Below, piece after piece: positions 47,787 to 56,310 of a stretch of DNA of 64,000 bases; position 1 is the first letter of the stretch; every line of letters begins with the position of its first letter. Under the pieces are notes generated by a model. It worked only from the letters and a program-made list of their open reading frames with translations. It did not search any database and was not told where the DNA came from. A program made the translations under genes and the position numbers. This stretch comes from Siphonodentalium dalli. Taxonomy: Eukaryota > Mollusca > Scaphopoda > Gadilida > Siphonodentaliidae. The stretch lies in assembly GCA_032622095.1 (NCBI GenBank), contig CP136063.1, forward strand, positions 144,661,950 through 144,725,949, in the 5' to 3' direction.

Positions 47787-48346
47787 CGTCGAGGGTTCTG
47801 ATCGGGTCGATTCGGGTGCTCCCGATCGTAATGAAGCCTGATACTTATTTCACGATCGTCATTTTCGAGCTGACAGCGTTTTCGATTCACTCCCCCGATC
47901 GACCAATGAAGAGCGTTTACTCATCGACCTATTTTCGGTCGAACAACGAAGGGTCGGACAATGGAGAACATCGGATTTGGTCCGACCGATTGAGACCTAT
48001 TTTCGGTCTGAGCCCAAACGATGAAGACTCATCGGTACGATGAAGAACCTCGGGTCGACCTATTTTCGTTCGGATAATGAAGAGCGTTTACTCATCGGGT
48101 CGGTCTGATCCTGGTAGGGGTCTTGGGTTTGGGGGGAGAGAGAGAGAGCCCCTCCCCTAAACTGCTATAACCTCGCTGTGTTGAGTGTGTATGTTCGGGC
48201 GCGAAAATACCACCGAAAATAACGAAGGCTAAGTAAACCCGAGGGTTATTTTTCGCACAAAAACTGGAATACGACTAACACACATTTATATAGATATAAA
48301 AATACAACACTTATTCATCGTTTAGATAATCGTTTTTTTTTCGAAT
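47467..48346. promoter_or_regulatory. Non-coding region upstream of polB, with repeats
   Basis: About 880 bp without a convincing frame. It holds a (TA)n tract (47755-47783), four or five copies of a CGACCTATTTTCGGTC-like motif about 70-130 bp apart with a following GAAGAGCGTTTACTCATCG (47900-48100), and an AG run at 48137-48146. It is the only large gene-free stretch in the element apart from the ends, and lies 5' of the polymerase, so a promoter or regulatory role is plausible but unproven. Confidence 0.4.
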
Positions 48347-48630
48347 GTTCATGATGAGATACTGAAAAGTCACTCACGACGCTATTCAGTCGTCTGATTC
48401 AGGCGTCGGATACTGGAACGTTTATGTAGATACAACACTTATACATTGTAGATAATTGTTCAGACGATAGCCTCGCCGGTCAGATATAGCTCGAATGTCA
48501 TGAAGTTCATGATGAGATACTGAAAGTCACTCACGACGCTATTCAGGCGTCTGATTCAGGCGTCGGATACTGAAACGTTTATGTAGATACAACACTTATA
48601 CATTGTAGATAATTGTTCAGACGATAGCCT
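48347..48630. repeat. Tandem duplication of ~160 bp covering a gene 3' end
   Basis: Copy 1 (about 48347-48498) and copy 2 (about 48507-48657) share TTCATGATGAGATACTGAAA, CACTCACGACGCTATTCAG, GGCGTCGGATACTG and CAGACGATAGCCT. Copy 2 runs into the last codons of the gene at 48617-49150. Copy 1 repeats a degenerate version of those codons and is not read. Confidence 0.85.
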
Positions 48631-49150
48631 TGCGAAGTTCTTGGTCAGATATAACTATAGCTTGAAAGTCACGCAACATCGCAGCTTCCCTGAATTTAGT
48701 GAATAACGCAGTTCTATTTAGCTTTTTCATCGCCGTTTCATAGACTTCGCTCCGATCGACATCATCACCCAAACACATGTTGTGGTCTTTTTGAGACACG
48801 CAATTATTAATGCAACCGAAACACATACTCTGCAACTCCGAGTCAACGGCTTTCTTCCCCATCTCGGTGTAGGTAGTCATCAGTATAGCTCTCAACGTCG
48901 AGTGTTCATCCAGAGTTTCCGAGAAGAAATTCTTCGGTAACAGCTTCAGCTGGACGAATTTTTGGAGCCTATCAATATTATCTCGCAGAACATTGAACTC
49001 GCTCGGGTCCAAAGCAATCCCGTAGGTCGTCGGGACGTTTTTGCCGTTTTTGATAGTATTTCCGTATGTGGATTTTCTACCCAAATGGATCATGATTTCG
49101 GAGTTGTTTGTGAGAGATAAATTGTCGCTCAGATGGCTTCCTTCCTGCAA
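48617..49150 (-). CDS. Uncharacterised Maverick protein, up to 177 residues
   Basis: No domain recognised. The frame is open from a TTG at 49150; the first ATG is at 49093, giving about 158 residues, so the start is uncertain. It follows the protease stop by under 40 bp in the same frame, which suggests translation-coupled or joint expression. Visible traits are a Tyr/Gly-rich start (GRKSTYGNTIKNGKNVP), a helical middle (NVLRDNIDRLQKFVQLKLLP), and a Cys cluster CFGCINNCVSQKDHNMC that could bind zinc. Its position between protease and polymerase is where other Mavericks carry lineage-specific genes. The end of the frame lies in a tandem duplication. Confidence 0.55.
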   Translation of the reverse strand: MQEGSHLSDNLSLTNNSEIMIHLGRKSTYGNTIKNGKNVPTTYGIALDPSEFNVLRDNIDRLQKFVQLKLLPKNFFSETLDEHSTLRAILMTTYTEMGKKAVDSELQSMCFGCINNCVSQKDHNMCLGDDVDRSEVYETAMKKLNRTALFTKFREAAMLRDFQAIVISDQELRKAIV

Positions 49151-49186
49151 AATTCTCTCTCGTTTTAAAGAAGCTATCGGAACCGC

Positions 49187-49690
49187 CTATGTTATCGATC
49201 GAGCGACTGTCGCTCGTCGGCGGTCTGAAACACCCGCCTTTCCGTCGATTATCGCTCTGATTATATTATAGTCGTTGGAGGCGAAGTTCCATTCGCTGAA
49301 CGCTTCAGTTATAGCAGTCATCGACGCTCCTCTATTAACGCTTTTCAGAAAATATATGCAGTAAAGGCCGCAGACCTCAGATCAATGACCCTGGAGTCGT
49401 ATATGATTATAGTTCCACGAGCTAGCATTCTCATCTAGGAAGTTTGTGAACTCGTGTATATGGAAAGGTCCCGCTCTGTAACTATCGAAATACGCACCCG
49501 TCCCGAGGCTGCTAACGTGTATAGCTACCCAATGACGCCCCGGTTCGTGGTGTCTGTCTGTATTCGCTACCAGGGAAAATGGGGGTCTGAATTTAACCAC
49601 GATCAAGTCATCTCAAGCGAACACCCCAACGAACGACTTCCCCGCGAAAAGATCTCTTAATAAAAATGCTTCAATCTGAGCACCGTCCAT
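49187..49690 (-). pseudogene. Adenain-like cysteine protease (broken)
   Basis: Maturation protease of the virion, related to adenovirus adenain (C5 family). A 167-codon frame from ATG at 49690 to TAG at 49187 is cut by two in-frame TGA codons, at 49613-49615 and 49382-49384. Between them are GRHWVAIHVSSLGTGAYFDS, which holds the catalytic His (HW) and the following acidic residue (YFDSY). After the second stop is EVCGLYCIYFL, which holds the nucleophilic Cys in the usual CGxYC setting. All the catalytic positions are thus present but in separate pieces. It sits directly after the capsid gene, as expected for an assembly module. Confidence 0.85.
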
Positions 49691-49707
49691 CCTGTCTTAT
49701 AACTGTG

Positions 49708-51006
49708 TTATGTTAGGAAGTCAAAGATGATATTTCTCGATGAATCAATTTGAATGAGGTCATCGAACTCTGCGTATACAATAACATTTATAGTGTTGGG
49801 TAGGGCAGTAGCGAAACCTATCTCCAATCTCAAATTCCCATTCTTGACTAGTTCGAAATTCCCATCTCCAGCTGACAAGGTGGGTGTTAAATCGAGAGGC
49901 CAAGCCGCGAATCCGTTAATAAAATCTTTTTTCGTTAACCCATTTCCCGAAATTTCGTAGAAGCGCCCCGAGCCTTGGAACAAATTGGCGTAACTTCTAG
50001 CTACAGCTTGATTTTCGAAATCGGGCTTCAGCGGTTTGCTAGGTATCCAATGATAGAGTTACGAAATTAATGTCAAAGTTTTTCAAATTGTAAGGGTTCT
50101 TGGCGACTGCTCCATTGAATGCTTGGTTATCCACGCAACAGAGGACTACACGACCTGGGACTCGACCTTGGAATAAGTGTTCTTTGGTTAGCGACATGCT
50201 ACCGTTAGGTACCGAAAAATTGTTGCAAACCACTCGCTGTATAGGGTACATGAGATTTCCGCTTTTCATAGCATTTATTATCGCTAAATTGACAGCCGGT
50301 TGAACGCATACTTTGCGCACGAATAGAGAAACTTCTTTCTCGTTCACCTTGTAGGTACACTCTACCTCTGACGACATCAAACAGAACGAGTCTTTGGAGC
50401 GAATTAATTTCAAACGAAGATTTACACCATTCGGCAGATATCGGTTTTGATTAAAAACACTGAGGTGTAATTTGCCTATCATGTCCAAGTCATTACTGGT
50501 AGCCGCCATTTCTTTCCTGAGTCTGTATCCGACGTTGTCATTTCCGGTAGTCTCCATTTTAGTGGCCGTGTCCTTAACCCAACAAACGTTACTTAGCTGC
50601 GAATCTTTAGCCGCCGGACCGAAACTGAGTAAAGTCTGAAGATAGGCGGTGCAGGGGTAAGTGTTGGTAGATTGCGTGATTAATTTATCGTTCAGTGAGA
50701 CGTCTACTTGAGAAAACATACTATGGAGAAAATTGTTAAGAGGGGCGACATTAGCTCCGCCGCCAGATCTCCTCCATCCTGCCTCACTATATTAGCTTTA
50801 ACGTGAATATGAGAATTGTATAGATCGACGAAGTCCTCTCCGACTCCTTCAACGTGAAATTCTATAGGACTTCTGTGAGTTATCGTAGAAACGGGTCTGT
50901 ATTCTACCCAGGAGGCTTTAAGCACCGAGGTCTGGGTATTCGGTAACGTAAAAAGATCTAATTCATTGTTAACACTCTCCGCTGTCTTGGGGTTTATGAG
51001 AGCCAT
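49708..51006 (-). pseudogene. Major capsid protein, double jelly-roll (hexon-like), broken
   Basis: The structural protein that would form the capsid lattice. It begins with ATG at 51006, MALINPKTAE, then PIEFHVEGVGEDFVDLYNSH. A frameshift near 50740 is followed by FSQVDVSLNDKLITQSTNTY and PCTAYLQTLLSFGPAAKDSQ, the best marker of Polinton-type capsid proteins. A second frameshift near 50045 precedes RLEIGFATALPNTINVIVYA at the C-terminus, ending at 49708. The total, about 430 codons, fits the family. It starts four bases after the stop of the basic protein gene and is followed by the protease. The identification rests on recalled family motifs, not on a structure comparison. Confidence 0.85.
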
Positions 51007-51010
51007 TATA

Positions 51011-51343
51011 TCAACCGAATATGTCCTTACTCTTCTTGGTAATGAGTTTCTTTCTGGCCTACTTGCTTTTTATAGGCTTGACACTACTGAGCTCATTCAA
51101 CACTCTCTTGCCGGTTTGTCCCCCTCTTCGGACCAACGATTCCTTAAAGTTGGCGCCTTCAATCAAATCGCTGGCTAAACCTATCCTGCCAGAAAGCAGA
51201 TGTTTGCCAGCTGTTCTCATCAACGGTAGTAAAGCGTTGCCCCTCTGAGTTCTAGCTCCCGCGAAAACTGGGAGACCTCTGCCGACTTGTTTCCTATAGT
51301 AAGCGTCATATATGCTACCGTCGCAACAGTAAGCGGTCCTCAT
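51011..51343 (-). pseudogene. Small basic core-like virion protein, with late stop
   Basis: The start MRTAYCCDGSIYDAYYRKQV is followed by GRGLPVFAGARTQRGNALLP, a Gly/Arg-rich unit that I know from animal Mavericks between the penton and capsid genes and that resembles adenovirus core or minor capsid peptides. An in-frame TAG at 51059-51061 removes the last basic tail (KKLITKKSKDIFG), which then ends at a TGA at 51011. The ATG overlaps the penton stop by ATGA. Because only the last 16 codons are lost, a truncated product could still have been made. Function as DNA condensing or membrane-active peptide is inferred. Confidence 0.6.
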
Positions 51344-52067
51344 AATTTGCGAAAATGTAACGTTACCACTGATTTACCGGCTGAGAATGACACTGGAAGA
51401 CCGGTTGCTGTCATTATATTGATCTCGATGGAGTCGAGATTCTTCTTATTGATTGGTAGGTAATAAATTAGGTTGAATATTTGACTGCATTGCTCTCCGT
51501 AGTTTACGGTGATCGGAACCGTTCGAAGCAGTGGAGCGTGTGTATCTCTGATTATTTGTTCTTTCACCACATCTGAATACACGTAGATGGAGGACAATTT
51601 CGCCCTAGCGACACTGACAGGTCGCACCGATTCGTGATATCTGGTCTTCATTTCACGCACGTCCATACTCATGATATGCGCGAACATTTCACTGACCTTA
51701 ACAGTCGTCCTTTCTCTGATAGACATTTCTAAAAAATTTGAAGATTCGTTGTAGGTGAACGCGATATAAGGGTTGATATTGAGTCACGTTGTATGTACAG
51801 CTCATATATCATTTGTTGCGGATTTTCGTAATTGCCTACTGGTAAATAGGTCGTTCGGTATCTGTTATTTCTCTTCACCTCAAACCAAACATCATCTCTA
51901 GAAACAGTATACCACGAATAGGGAAACTGTTTCTCAGCGAGGCCCACCTCACATTCTCCTTCGAGGTTGATTGAAGCGGGTAGTTTGGTGGTGAATTGAG
52001 CCACCGTGTTGTTCGGGTAATAGTCCATAGAAGCATTGCTCGGGAGAGTAATATAAAAACTGTTCAT
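51340..52067 (-). pseudogene. Penton (single jelly-roll minor capsid protein), frameshifted
   Basis: It caps the capsid vertices. From ATG at 52067 it reads MNSFYITLPSNASMDYYPNN, then CEVGLAEKQFPYSW, the N-terminal signature of Polinton penton proteins. A frameshift near 51790 takes it into the frame that continues RERTTVKVSEMFAHIM, SSIYVYSDVVKEQIIRDTHA and TVVTLHF-like C-terminal strands, to TGA at 51340. The start overlaps the upstream membrane-protein stop (ATGA), and the stop overlaps the next start in the same way. One lesion over about 240 codons makes this among the less damaged of the large genes. Confidence 0.8.
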
Positions 52068-52285
52068 TTCTTAGCTTTAGGGTTCGGGAGTAATATACCG
52101 ACTGACGAAGTGAGAAGAGCTGTCTACAGATGCTGATTTCCGTTGTCGAGTGATATATTCAACACAGCAGCCGCTATTATAAAGTAGAGAACGATAATTT
52201 GTGTTGTGTAAGTGACTTGGTCGTTACTGCAGTCGACCCAACAACACCACCAACTACGACTGACGCTGTCGCTATTCTGCTCCAT
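52064..52285 (-). pseudogene. Small single-pass membrane protein, with stop
   Basis: The ATG at 52285 opens MEQNSDSVSRSWWCCWVDCS. A hydrophobic segment IIVLYFIIAAAVLNISL then follows, one likely transmembrane helix, and a Gly/Asn turn. An in-frame TAG at 52124-52126 stops it. The same frame continues TALLTSSVGYILPNP and ends at a TGA that overlaps the penton ATG. Similar small membrane proteins are found beside the penton gene in other animal Mavericks. The GTG at 52306 is a less likely start. Role unknown. Confidence 0.6.
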
Positions 52286-52298
52286 CTCGAGAACTGCC

Positions 52299-53342
52299 TC
52301 AATCACTAATTAACGCGCTTTTATGTACCCAGGCGTTAAATTTTGAGGGGTACCCGAGAAATTTAACAAAGATTTTATTTTTCTTTCTTTTCAACACCTT
52401 CTCGATCTTGAAACCTTTCGGTTCGATAACTTTCTGAAGATCTTTCGGGTAGAATGTGCCCTCTAGATCTTCACCCGAATAGTCACACAGGCGATAGGTC
52501 GTAGGTGCGGTCGTCAGAACCTCGGTAATTCTGAACAATTCGCGAGACTAGTTAGATTCATAGCCTTTTTTAAATATTCTTTTCCTGTGTGAGATTCTCA
52601 CTAAATCACCGACAGAAAACTGCAGTTCGCCTTCAGCTGCTCGAGCTCGTCGAGTCGTGTGTTTACCGTACAAATTCCGCCACACCTCCCCGACTTTATC
52701 GAGTGTGACTTGTCTCGGCGCCATACCGATACTTCGGTGAAAAGAAGCGTTGTAGCTGTCGAGTAGATCTTGAAGCACGTCGATATAACGAAAAGTGTTA
52801 TTCTTTGTAAAATATCTCCACATACGGCTTTTTAAAGTCCTATGAAATCGTTCGATGATCGCACATTTGACATCATCATTTTCAGAAGTGAAGAACTGAA
52901 TATTCTTATTCTTTAGATATTTTTGAAATTTGCTCGCTAAGAACTCAGTCCCTTTGTCCTCCTGAACAGCTCTCGGAACGTCGGATTTCTCGAGTATAAT
53001 AGCGAAAGCCTCGATCGGGTCTGAAGCGAATTTGGTTACCATCGGGACAGCCCAAGCTATTTTTGTGAACACATCGATACAGGTGAATATATATTTAAAA
53101 TTATCGTTCTCCTCTTTCAGCGACTTAACATCAACCAAATCGATCTGAAACTGCTGCAGCGGTCCGCTAACGATAGTTTGTCTCCTCAAGAACTTCTTCC
53201 TCGCTGGTCTGTGTAGAGCCTACGCTTCTTGCGCGCTTAAAAAGGTTCTAACCTCTTTATCCGACTTTTTAGTAACTCTTTTCAGGTTAGAAATACCACC
53301 GAAACTACCGACCTTCGCCGGATCGAAATAAACTCCCATCAT
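52299..53342 (-). pseudogene. Retrovirus-type integrase with C-terminal chromodomain (broken)
   Basis: The enzyme that inserts the element and makes the 6-bp duplication. The 347-codon frame starts at ATG 53342 (MMGVYFDPAKVGSF), sharing one base with the preceding stop (TAATG). An in-frame TAG at 53220-53222 cuts the N-terminal part. The rve core follows, with Asp in FQIDLVDV, Asp in QEDKGTEF and Glu in IIERFHRTLKSRMWRYF, the D,D35E triad. A second TAG at 52548-52550 separates the core from an SH3-like stretch and a chromodomain, FKIEKVLKRKK, FVKFLGYPSKFNAWV. All catalytic residues remain, but not in one frame. Confidence 0.9.
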
Positions 53343-53764
53343 TACGCCTGATCCCACTGTAGGTTCGTGGGAGTTTTTGGAGTGTTTGAGAGCATACGTC
53401 CTAGCGGTGTGGTATATGGGGTTACGTTTGACCTCGTGCGAGATCGTTTGTAAAATTTATTACCGATCAAAGCCAAAGGAATGTCGGAGTTACGAATCAC
53501 TTCTGAGAAAACATGACGCACCGCGGGTCTGAACGTTTTCCTTTCCCTTATACCATCAGCTAATAAATCGAGCGACTCCATCTTCCGATCTTTATACGAA
53601 ACAAAACCGCCATCACCGAACTGTAATTTCGGGTGTTTTCGCATCTCATTAAGCAGAAGCTTCGCTTTACCTCTCAACTTCTTCGGAATAGTATCGAAGT
53701 ACTCCTTTCGCTCATACAACGACTTATCGTCGTCGTCGACCCCTTCTTCTTCTTCGCTCATCAT
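53342..53764 (-). CDS. Uncharacterised Maverick protein, 140 residues, intact
   Basis: An intact frame from ATG at 53764, overlapping the preceding stop (TAATG), to a TAA that overlaps the integrase start in the same way. The N-terminus is acidic (MSEEEEGVDDDDKSLYERKE). The middle, KAKLLLNEMRKHPKLQFGDG, GFVSYKDRKMESLDLLADGI and RPAVRHVFSEVIRNSDIP, is a pattern I have seen between the ATPase and integrase in other Mavericks but that has no assigned function. The C-terminus is basic and Thr/Pro-rich (KRSRTRSNVTPYTTPLGRML). The tight coupling suggests co-expression with integrase. Confidence 0.65.
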   Translation of the reverse strand: MMSEEEEGVDDDDKSLYERKEYFDTIPKKLRGKAKLLLNEMRKHPKLQFGDGGFVSYKDRKMESLDLLADGIRERKTFRPAVRHVFSEVIRNSDIPLALIGNKFYKRSRTRSNVTPYTTPLGRMLSNTPKTPTNLQWDQA

Positions 53765-54078
53765 TATCGGGGTGTGTACGGTGGCGGCGGTGCTGGTGGC
53801 GGTGGTTCCGAAGGTTTCGAGGCTTTATCTCGATTGTATTTCGTTCTGTATCTTAGAAATCTCTCCAGTAGTTGGTTATAATGTAAAATTTTATCTTCTT
53901 GTGAAAGCACCTCGCTACTAGCTACTGATCCCATTTTCTTATCTAAATCGGTTAGGGTAGTTAGAACTGCTTGAGCTTCTGTTAAATCTAGTTTCTTATG
54001 TTCATTACCACCTCCATTATTGGATCCGGTCTTCAAGAACTTAGGATCGATTAAAACCATTTTCTTCGTGTATTCCAT
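53764..54078 (-). CDS. Pro-rich Maverick protein with PPPY motif, 104 residues, intact
   Basis: The frame runs from ATG at 54078 to a TAA sharing one base with the next start. It begins MEYTKKMVLIDPKFLKTG and has a helical centre (LTEAQAVLTTLTDLDKKM, ILHYNQLLERFLRYRTKY). The last 17 residues read KPSEPPPPAPPPPYTPR. The PPPY there fits the PPxY consensus bound by WW domains of NEDD4-type ubiquitin ligases, a late-domain motif in some viral structural proteins, including adenovirus protein VI. Use of the motif here is inferred. There are no damaged codons. Function is otherwise unknown. Confidence 0.65.
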   Translation of the reverse strand: MEYTKKMVLIDPKFLKTGSNNGGGNEHKKLDLTEAQAVLTTLTDLDKKMGSVASSEVLSQEDKILHYNQLLERFLRYRTKYNRDKASKPSEPPPPAPPPPYTPR

Positions 54079-54081
54079 TTT

Positions 54082-54416
54082 TTATTGAATAAAACCTCCT
54101 AGAAGACTACTCAAAAACGGGACTATAGGTTTCAATAAAGTCCCTAGAAATCCCCCTGTTTGTAAAAGTCGTTTTCTCTTCTTTAGACTACAAGACCTAG
54201 TTTGGCTACATTTCGGATTTGCTTCTTGTATTTAACGAGTTTATTCTTTTGTCTGGTCGAGATCGGCACGTTCCCTCTCAGTATATTCAGACAGCAGTCA
54301 GATAAACAATCTATTAAATCCTTATCGGCGTTGTGCACAGCGAGGTTAGCCTTGCGCGGTGGGAAACGTCCTAACCAAGTTATATTACCCACGTTCCTCT
54401 TCAGGCGTTTTGACAT
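54082..54416 (-). pseudogene. Basic Maverick protein with hydrophobic tail, frameshifted
   Basis: From ATG at 54416, it reads MSKRLKRNVGNITWLGRFPP, then DLIDCLSDCCLNILRGNVPI and STRQKNKLVKYKKQIRNVAK, a Lys/Arg-rich helical protein. The open frame stops at 54183. A shift near 54190 enters a frame with SLKKRKRLLQTGGFLGTLLK and PIVPFLSSLLGGFIQ, ending at TAA 54082. The basic body plus amphipathic tail matches a small protein common near the ATPase in animal Mavericks. A membrane-active or core role has been suggested for such proteins, and I cannot test it here. Confidence 0.6.
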
Positions 54417-54443
54417 GATTGAAATTTCATCGTTCGCGAATAT

Positions 54444-55085
54444 TTATTTAAGCACATACACAGCCATGGTTTCCCTGGGGAAAATATTTGTGCGCAGGCG
54501 CATATTTTCCGGTGTTTCCTGTTTCAAGTCAATGAGTAAGTATCCGAACGGTTACGTTACAGCGTATCGATACGCTTCAATGAGATGTTTAGCTTTGGTG
54601 TTGAACATTTGTCTAGCGAGAACCGAAATTGAAGTTTGATCTCTCGGATTCTTAAAAAGGATAAGATAATGAGAATTCAAACTTATAGTTCTCTGATTTT
54701 TATTACGTGCGAAGATATTCTGAAGAATAAGTATAACACTCATATTTCTGTGATGACTGTATTTTGTGAAAAGATTGGTCACACTATTCTTAACGCATTC
54801 TAACATCAAATCATCGAGTATAATCAGGGTCGGGGTGTTCACATCAAACGCACTTATGTCAGGTATTCCTTCGTGGAATTGGACTACTTTCTTCAACGCT
54901 TCATACCCGGGTTGCCATTCACTAGAACACCAATATATAACAGACGGCAGTAGGTTAATCATAACAGTCGCATTGTGAATTAATCTAGATACGAAGTGCG
55001 TCTTTCCGCAAGCACTAGGCCCTGCGGCTATAGCAGTGAATGGGTGTTTAAACCTCGGCTCATTAACCGAAATCCCGTGATCCAT
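54444..55085 (-). pseudogene. Genome-packaging ATPase (FtsK/HerA, A32-like), truncated by stop
   Basis: It would pump the genome into the capsid. The ATG at 55085 opens MDHGISVNEPRFKHPFTAI (a GTG at 55151 is in frame but unlikely). Walker A is GPSACGKTH, Walker B is TLIILDDLM, and the sensor-like LQNIFARN and LFKNPRD motifs follow. An in-frame TAA at 54552-54554 comes after about 178 codons. The last part (PFGYLLIDLKQ, RLRTNIFPRE) lies beyond it and ends at TAA 54444. The first 23 codons lie inside the terminal repeat, and a rearranged second piece is found at the left end. It is the first gene read inward from the right terminus. Confidence 0.88.
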
Positions 55086-55465
55086 TATAGCGAGTGAAAT
55101 AGTTCGATTAAAGCACCGCCTTATATCAATAATTTTACATCCATTTGTCACTTAATTCTAAAACACACAGCCGAGACATCAATAATCAGAGTTTAGATCA
55201 GTTCATTCGAAAAGTAGGGGGTCGATAACATTAGTGGACTAGTCGAAGGTAAACTACCCGTATTATAGCTAATTGCGTAAACTATACCCTATATCTAAGT
55301 ATATACGTAACTATATATCTAAGTATCTACGTATCTATATATCTACGTATCTATATAACTACTTATTTAATTATATATAGGGCTTAAAACCATATCGATT
55401 TTATCTTCCTCCTCCACCGCATTCTCCAGCCCGAAATCTTTACTGTAGGGCACTCTATTACTACT
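55017..55465. repeat. Maverick right terminal inverted repeat
   Basis: Reverse complement of 40531-40979 with about 5 percent differences by eye. It ends GGGCACTCTATTACTACT. It includes the 5' end of the ATPase gene. Confidence 0.95.
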
Positions 55466-55471
55466 CACGTA
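55466..55471. repeat. Maverick target-site duplication, right (CACGTA)
   Basis: Identical to 40525-40530. Beyond it, Helitron-like sequence resumes with GTATCACCCGGG. Confidence 0.95.
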
Positions 55472-55815
55472 GTATCACCCGGGAACCAACATAGGCTCAT
55501 CCGTTTGTTCGTGCGGCGTGACATTCACCTTCAAAACTCATATCTCCGGAACCACTGAGCCGCAGTGCTAAATTGCCTTACAATTGACGCTCTTTATTAA
55601 TCCCATATTCGGGTTGGTTAACCTAACAACGCTCTTTATCTGTATATGAGACTGGCGAAGGTTTTGTTGTTCGACGCAACGCTTCGACTTCAGACATTTT
55701 TTTTGTTAATTCAGACTGCTGACTGTTTTATAGTTTGTGAATTCAGACTGTTGACTGTTAGTTTACAATGAGCATTTATTTTCCACACCTCGCTTAGTGC
55801 GAAGTCCTGTACAGT

Positions 55816-55890
55816 TACGCTTCTCGGCCTTTTGGCTAAGATCAAAGTGTGGTATCTGTTCTTCTCAGATTAGCGCCTGATAGGGGACTT
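55816..55890 (+). pseudogene. U2 snRNA 5'-end-like sequence
   Basis: CGCTTCTCGGCCTTTTGGCT then AAGATCAAAGTGTGGTATCT and GTTCTTCTCAG follow the first ~65 bases of U2 snRNA very closely. The branch-point pairing GTAGTA is changed to GTGGTA, there is an extra A before it, and the Sm site and 3' stem-loops are not found. It is therefore a pseudogene or a U2-headed repeat, lying in Helitron-like element B. The rest to about 55960 is unlike U2. Confidence 0.8.
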
Positions 55891-55952
55891 CGAGGTTGGT
55901 TTGAGGAGAATGGTGGACGGAAGAATCACCTTCTAAACATCATTGTCCACAG

Positions 55953-56310
55953 GTCGAAATTTTGGTTAAAGCCATGTAACAGACGTTTGGTTTATTTACA
56001 TTGAAATTGCTTAACTCGATTCGTTTGAAGCTTCATCCTTAATAAGCATGTGTATATGAGGCCTTCAACCTATCTCGGGACGGGTAGTTTGATGCGCTGA
56101 TCAATTTCGTCACACTTATTTATTTTATAAAAAATGATTGTCTCCATTTATCTGAGATGGCTTCCATAATGGCCGAAATTTTTGTTAAAGCCGTGTAACA
56201 GACGTTTGGTTTATTTACATTGAAATTGCTTAACTCGATTTTTTTGAAGCTTGATACCTCTATCTCGGGACGGGTAGTTTGATGCGCTGATCAATTTCGT
56301 CACACCCACA
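55953..56310. repeat. Direct repeat inside Helitron-like element B
   Basis: A ~120-bp unit, GGTCGAAATTTTGGTTAAAG to TAGTTTGATGCGCTGATC, occurs at about 55953-56105 and 56173-56290. The second copy lacks a 40-bp piece. Confidence 0.8.

Larger units (their letters stand above)
40531..55465 (-). mobile_element. Maverick/Polinton (adintovirus-type) element, complete in length, decayed
   Basis: A 14,935-bp virus-like DNA transposon with termini AGTAGTAATAGAGTGCCC and its inverse, a 6-bp target duplication, and the family's hallmark gene set: protein-primed PolB, retroviral-type integrase with chromodomain, packaging ATPase, adenain-like protease, double-jelly-roll capsid and penton. All recognised genes are on the minus strand. 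Junctions are tight (two TAATG and two ATGA overlaps), as in a compact virus genome. Six or more genes carry stops or frameshifts, so no virion could be made from this copy alone. The mixture of intact short frames with broken long ones fits neutral decay. Confidence 0.95.

Noticed and set aside
43306-55085. Stop-codon recoding (TAG or TGA read as an amino acid) in the Maverick
   Set aside because: All three stop codons occur in frame and single-base frameshifts are as frequent, so decay explains the pattern more simply.
55816-55890. Functional U2 snRNA gene
   Set aside because: The branch-point pairing site is altered, the Sm site and 3' stem-loops are missing, and it lies inside a repeat.
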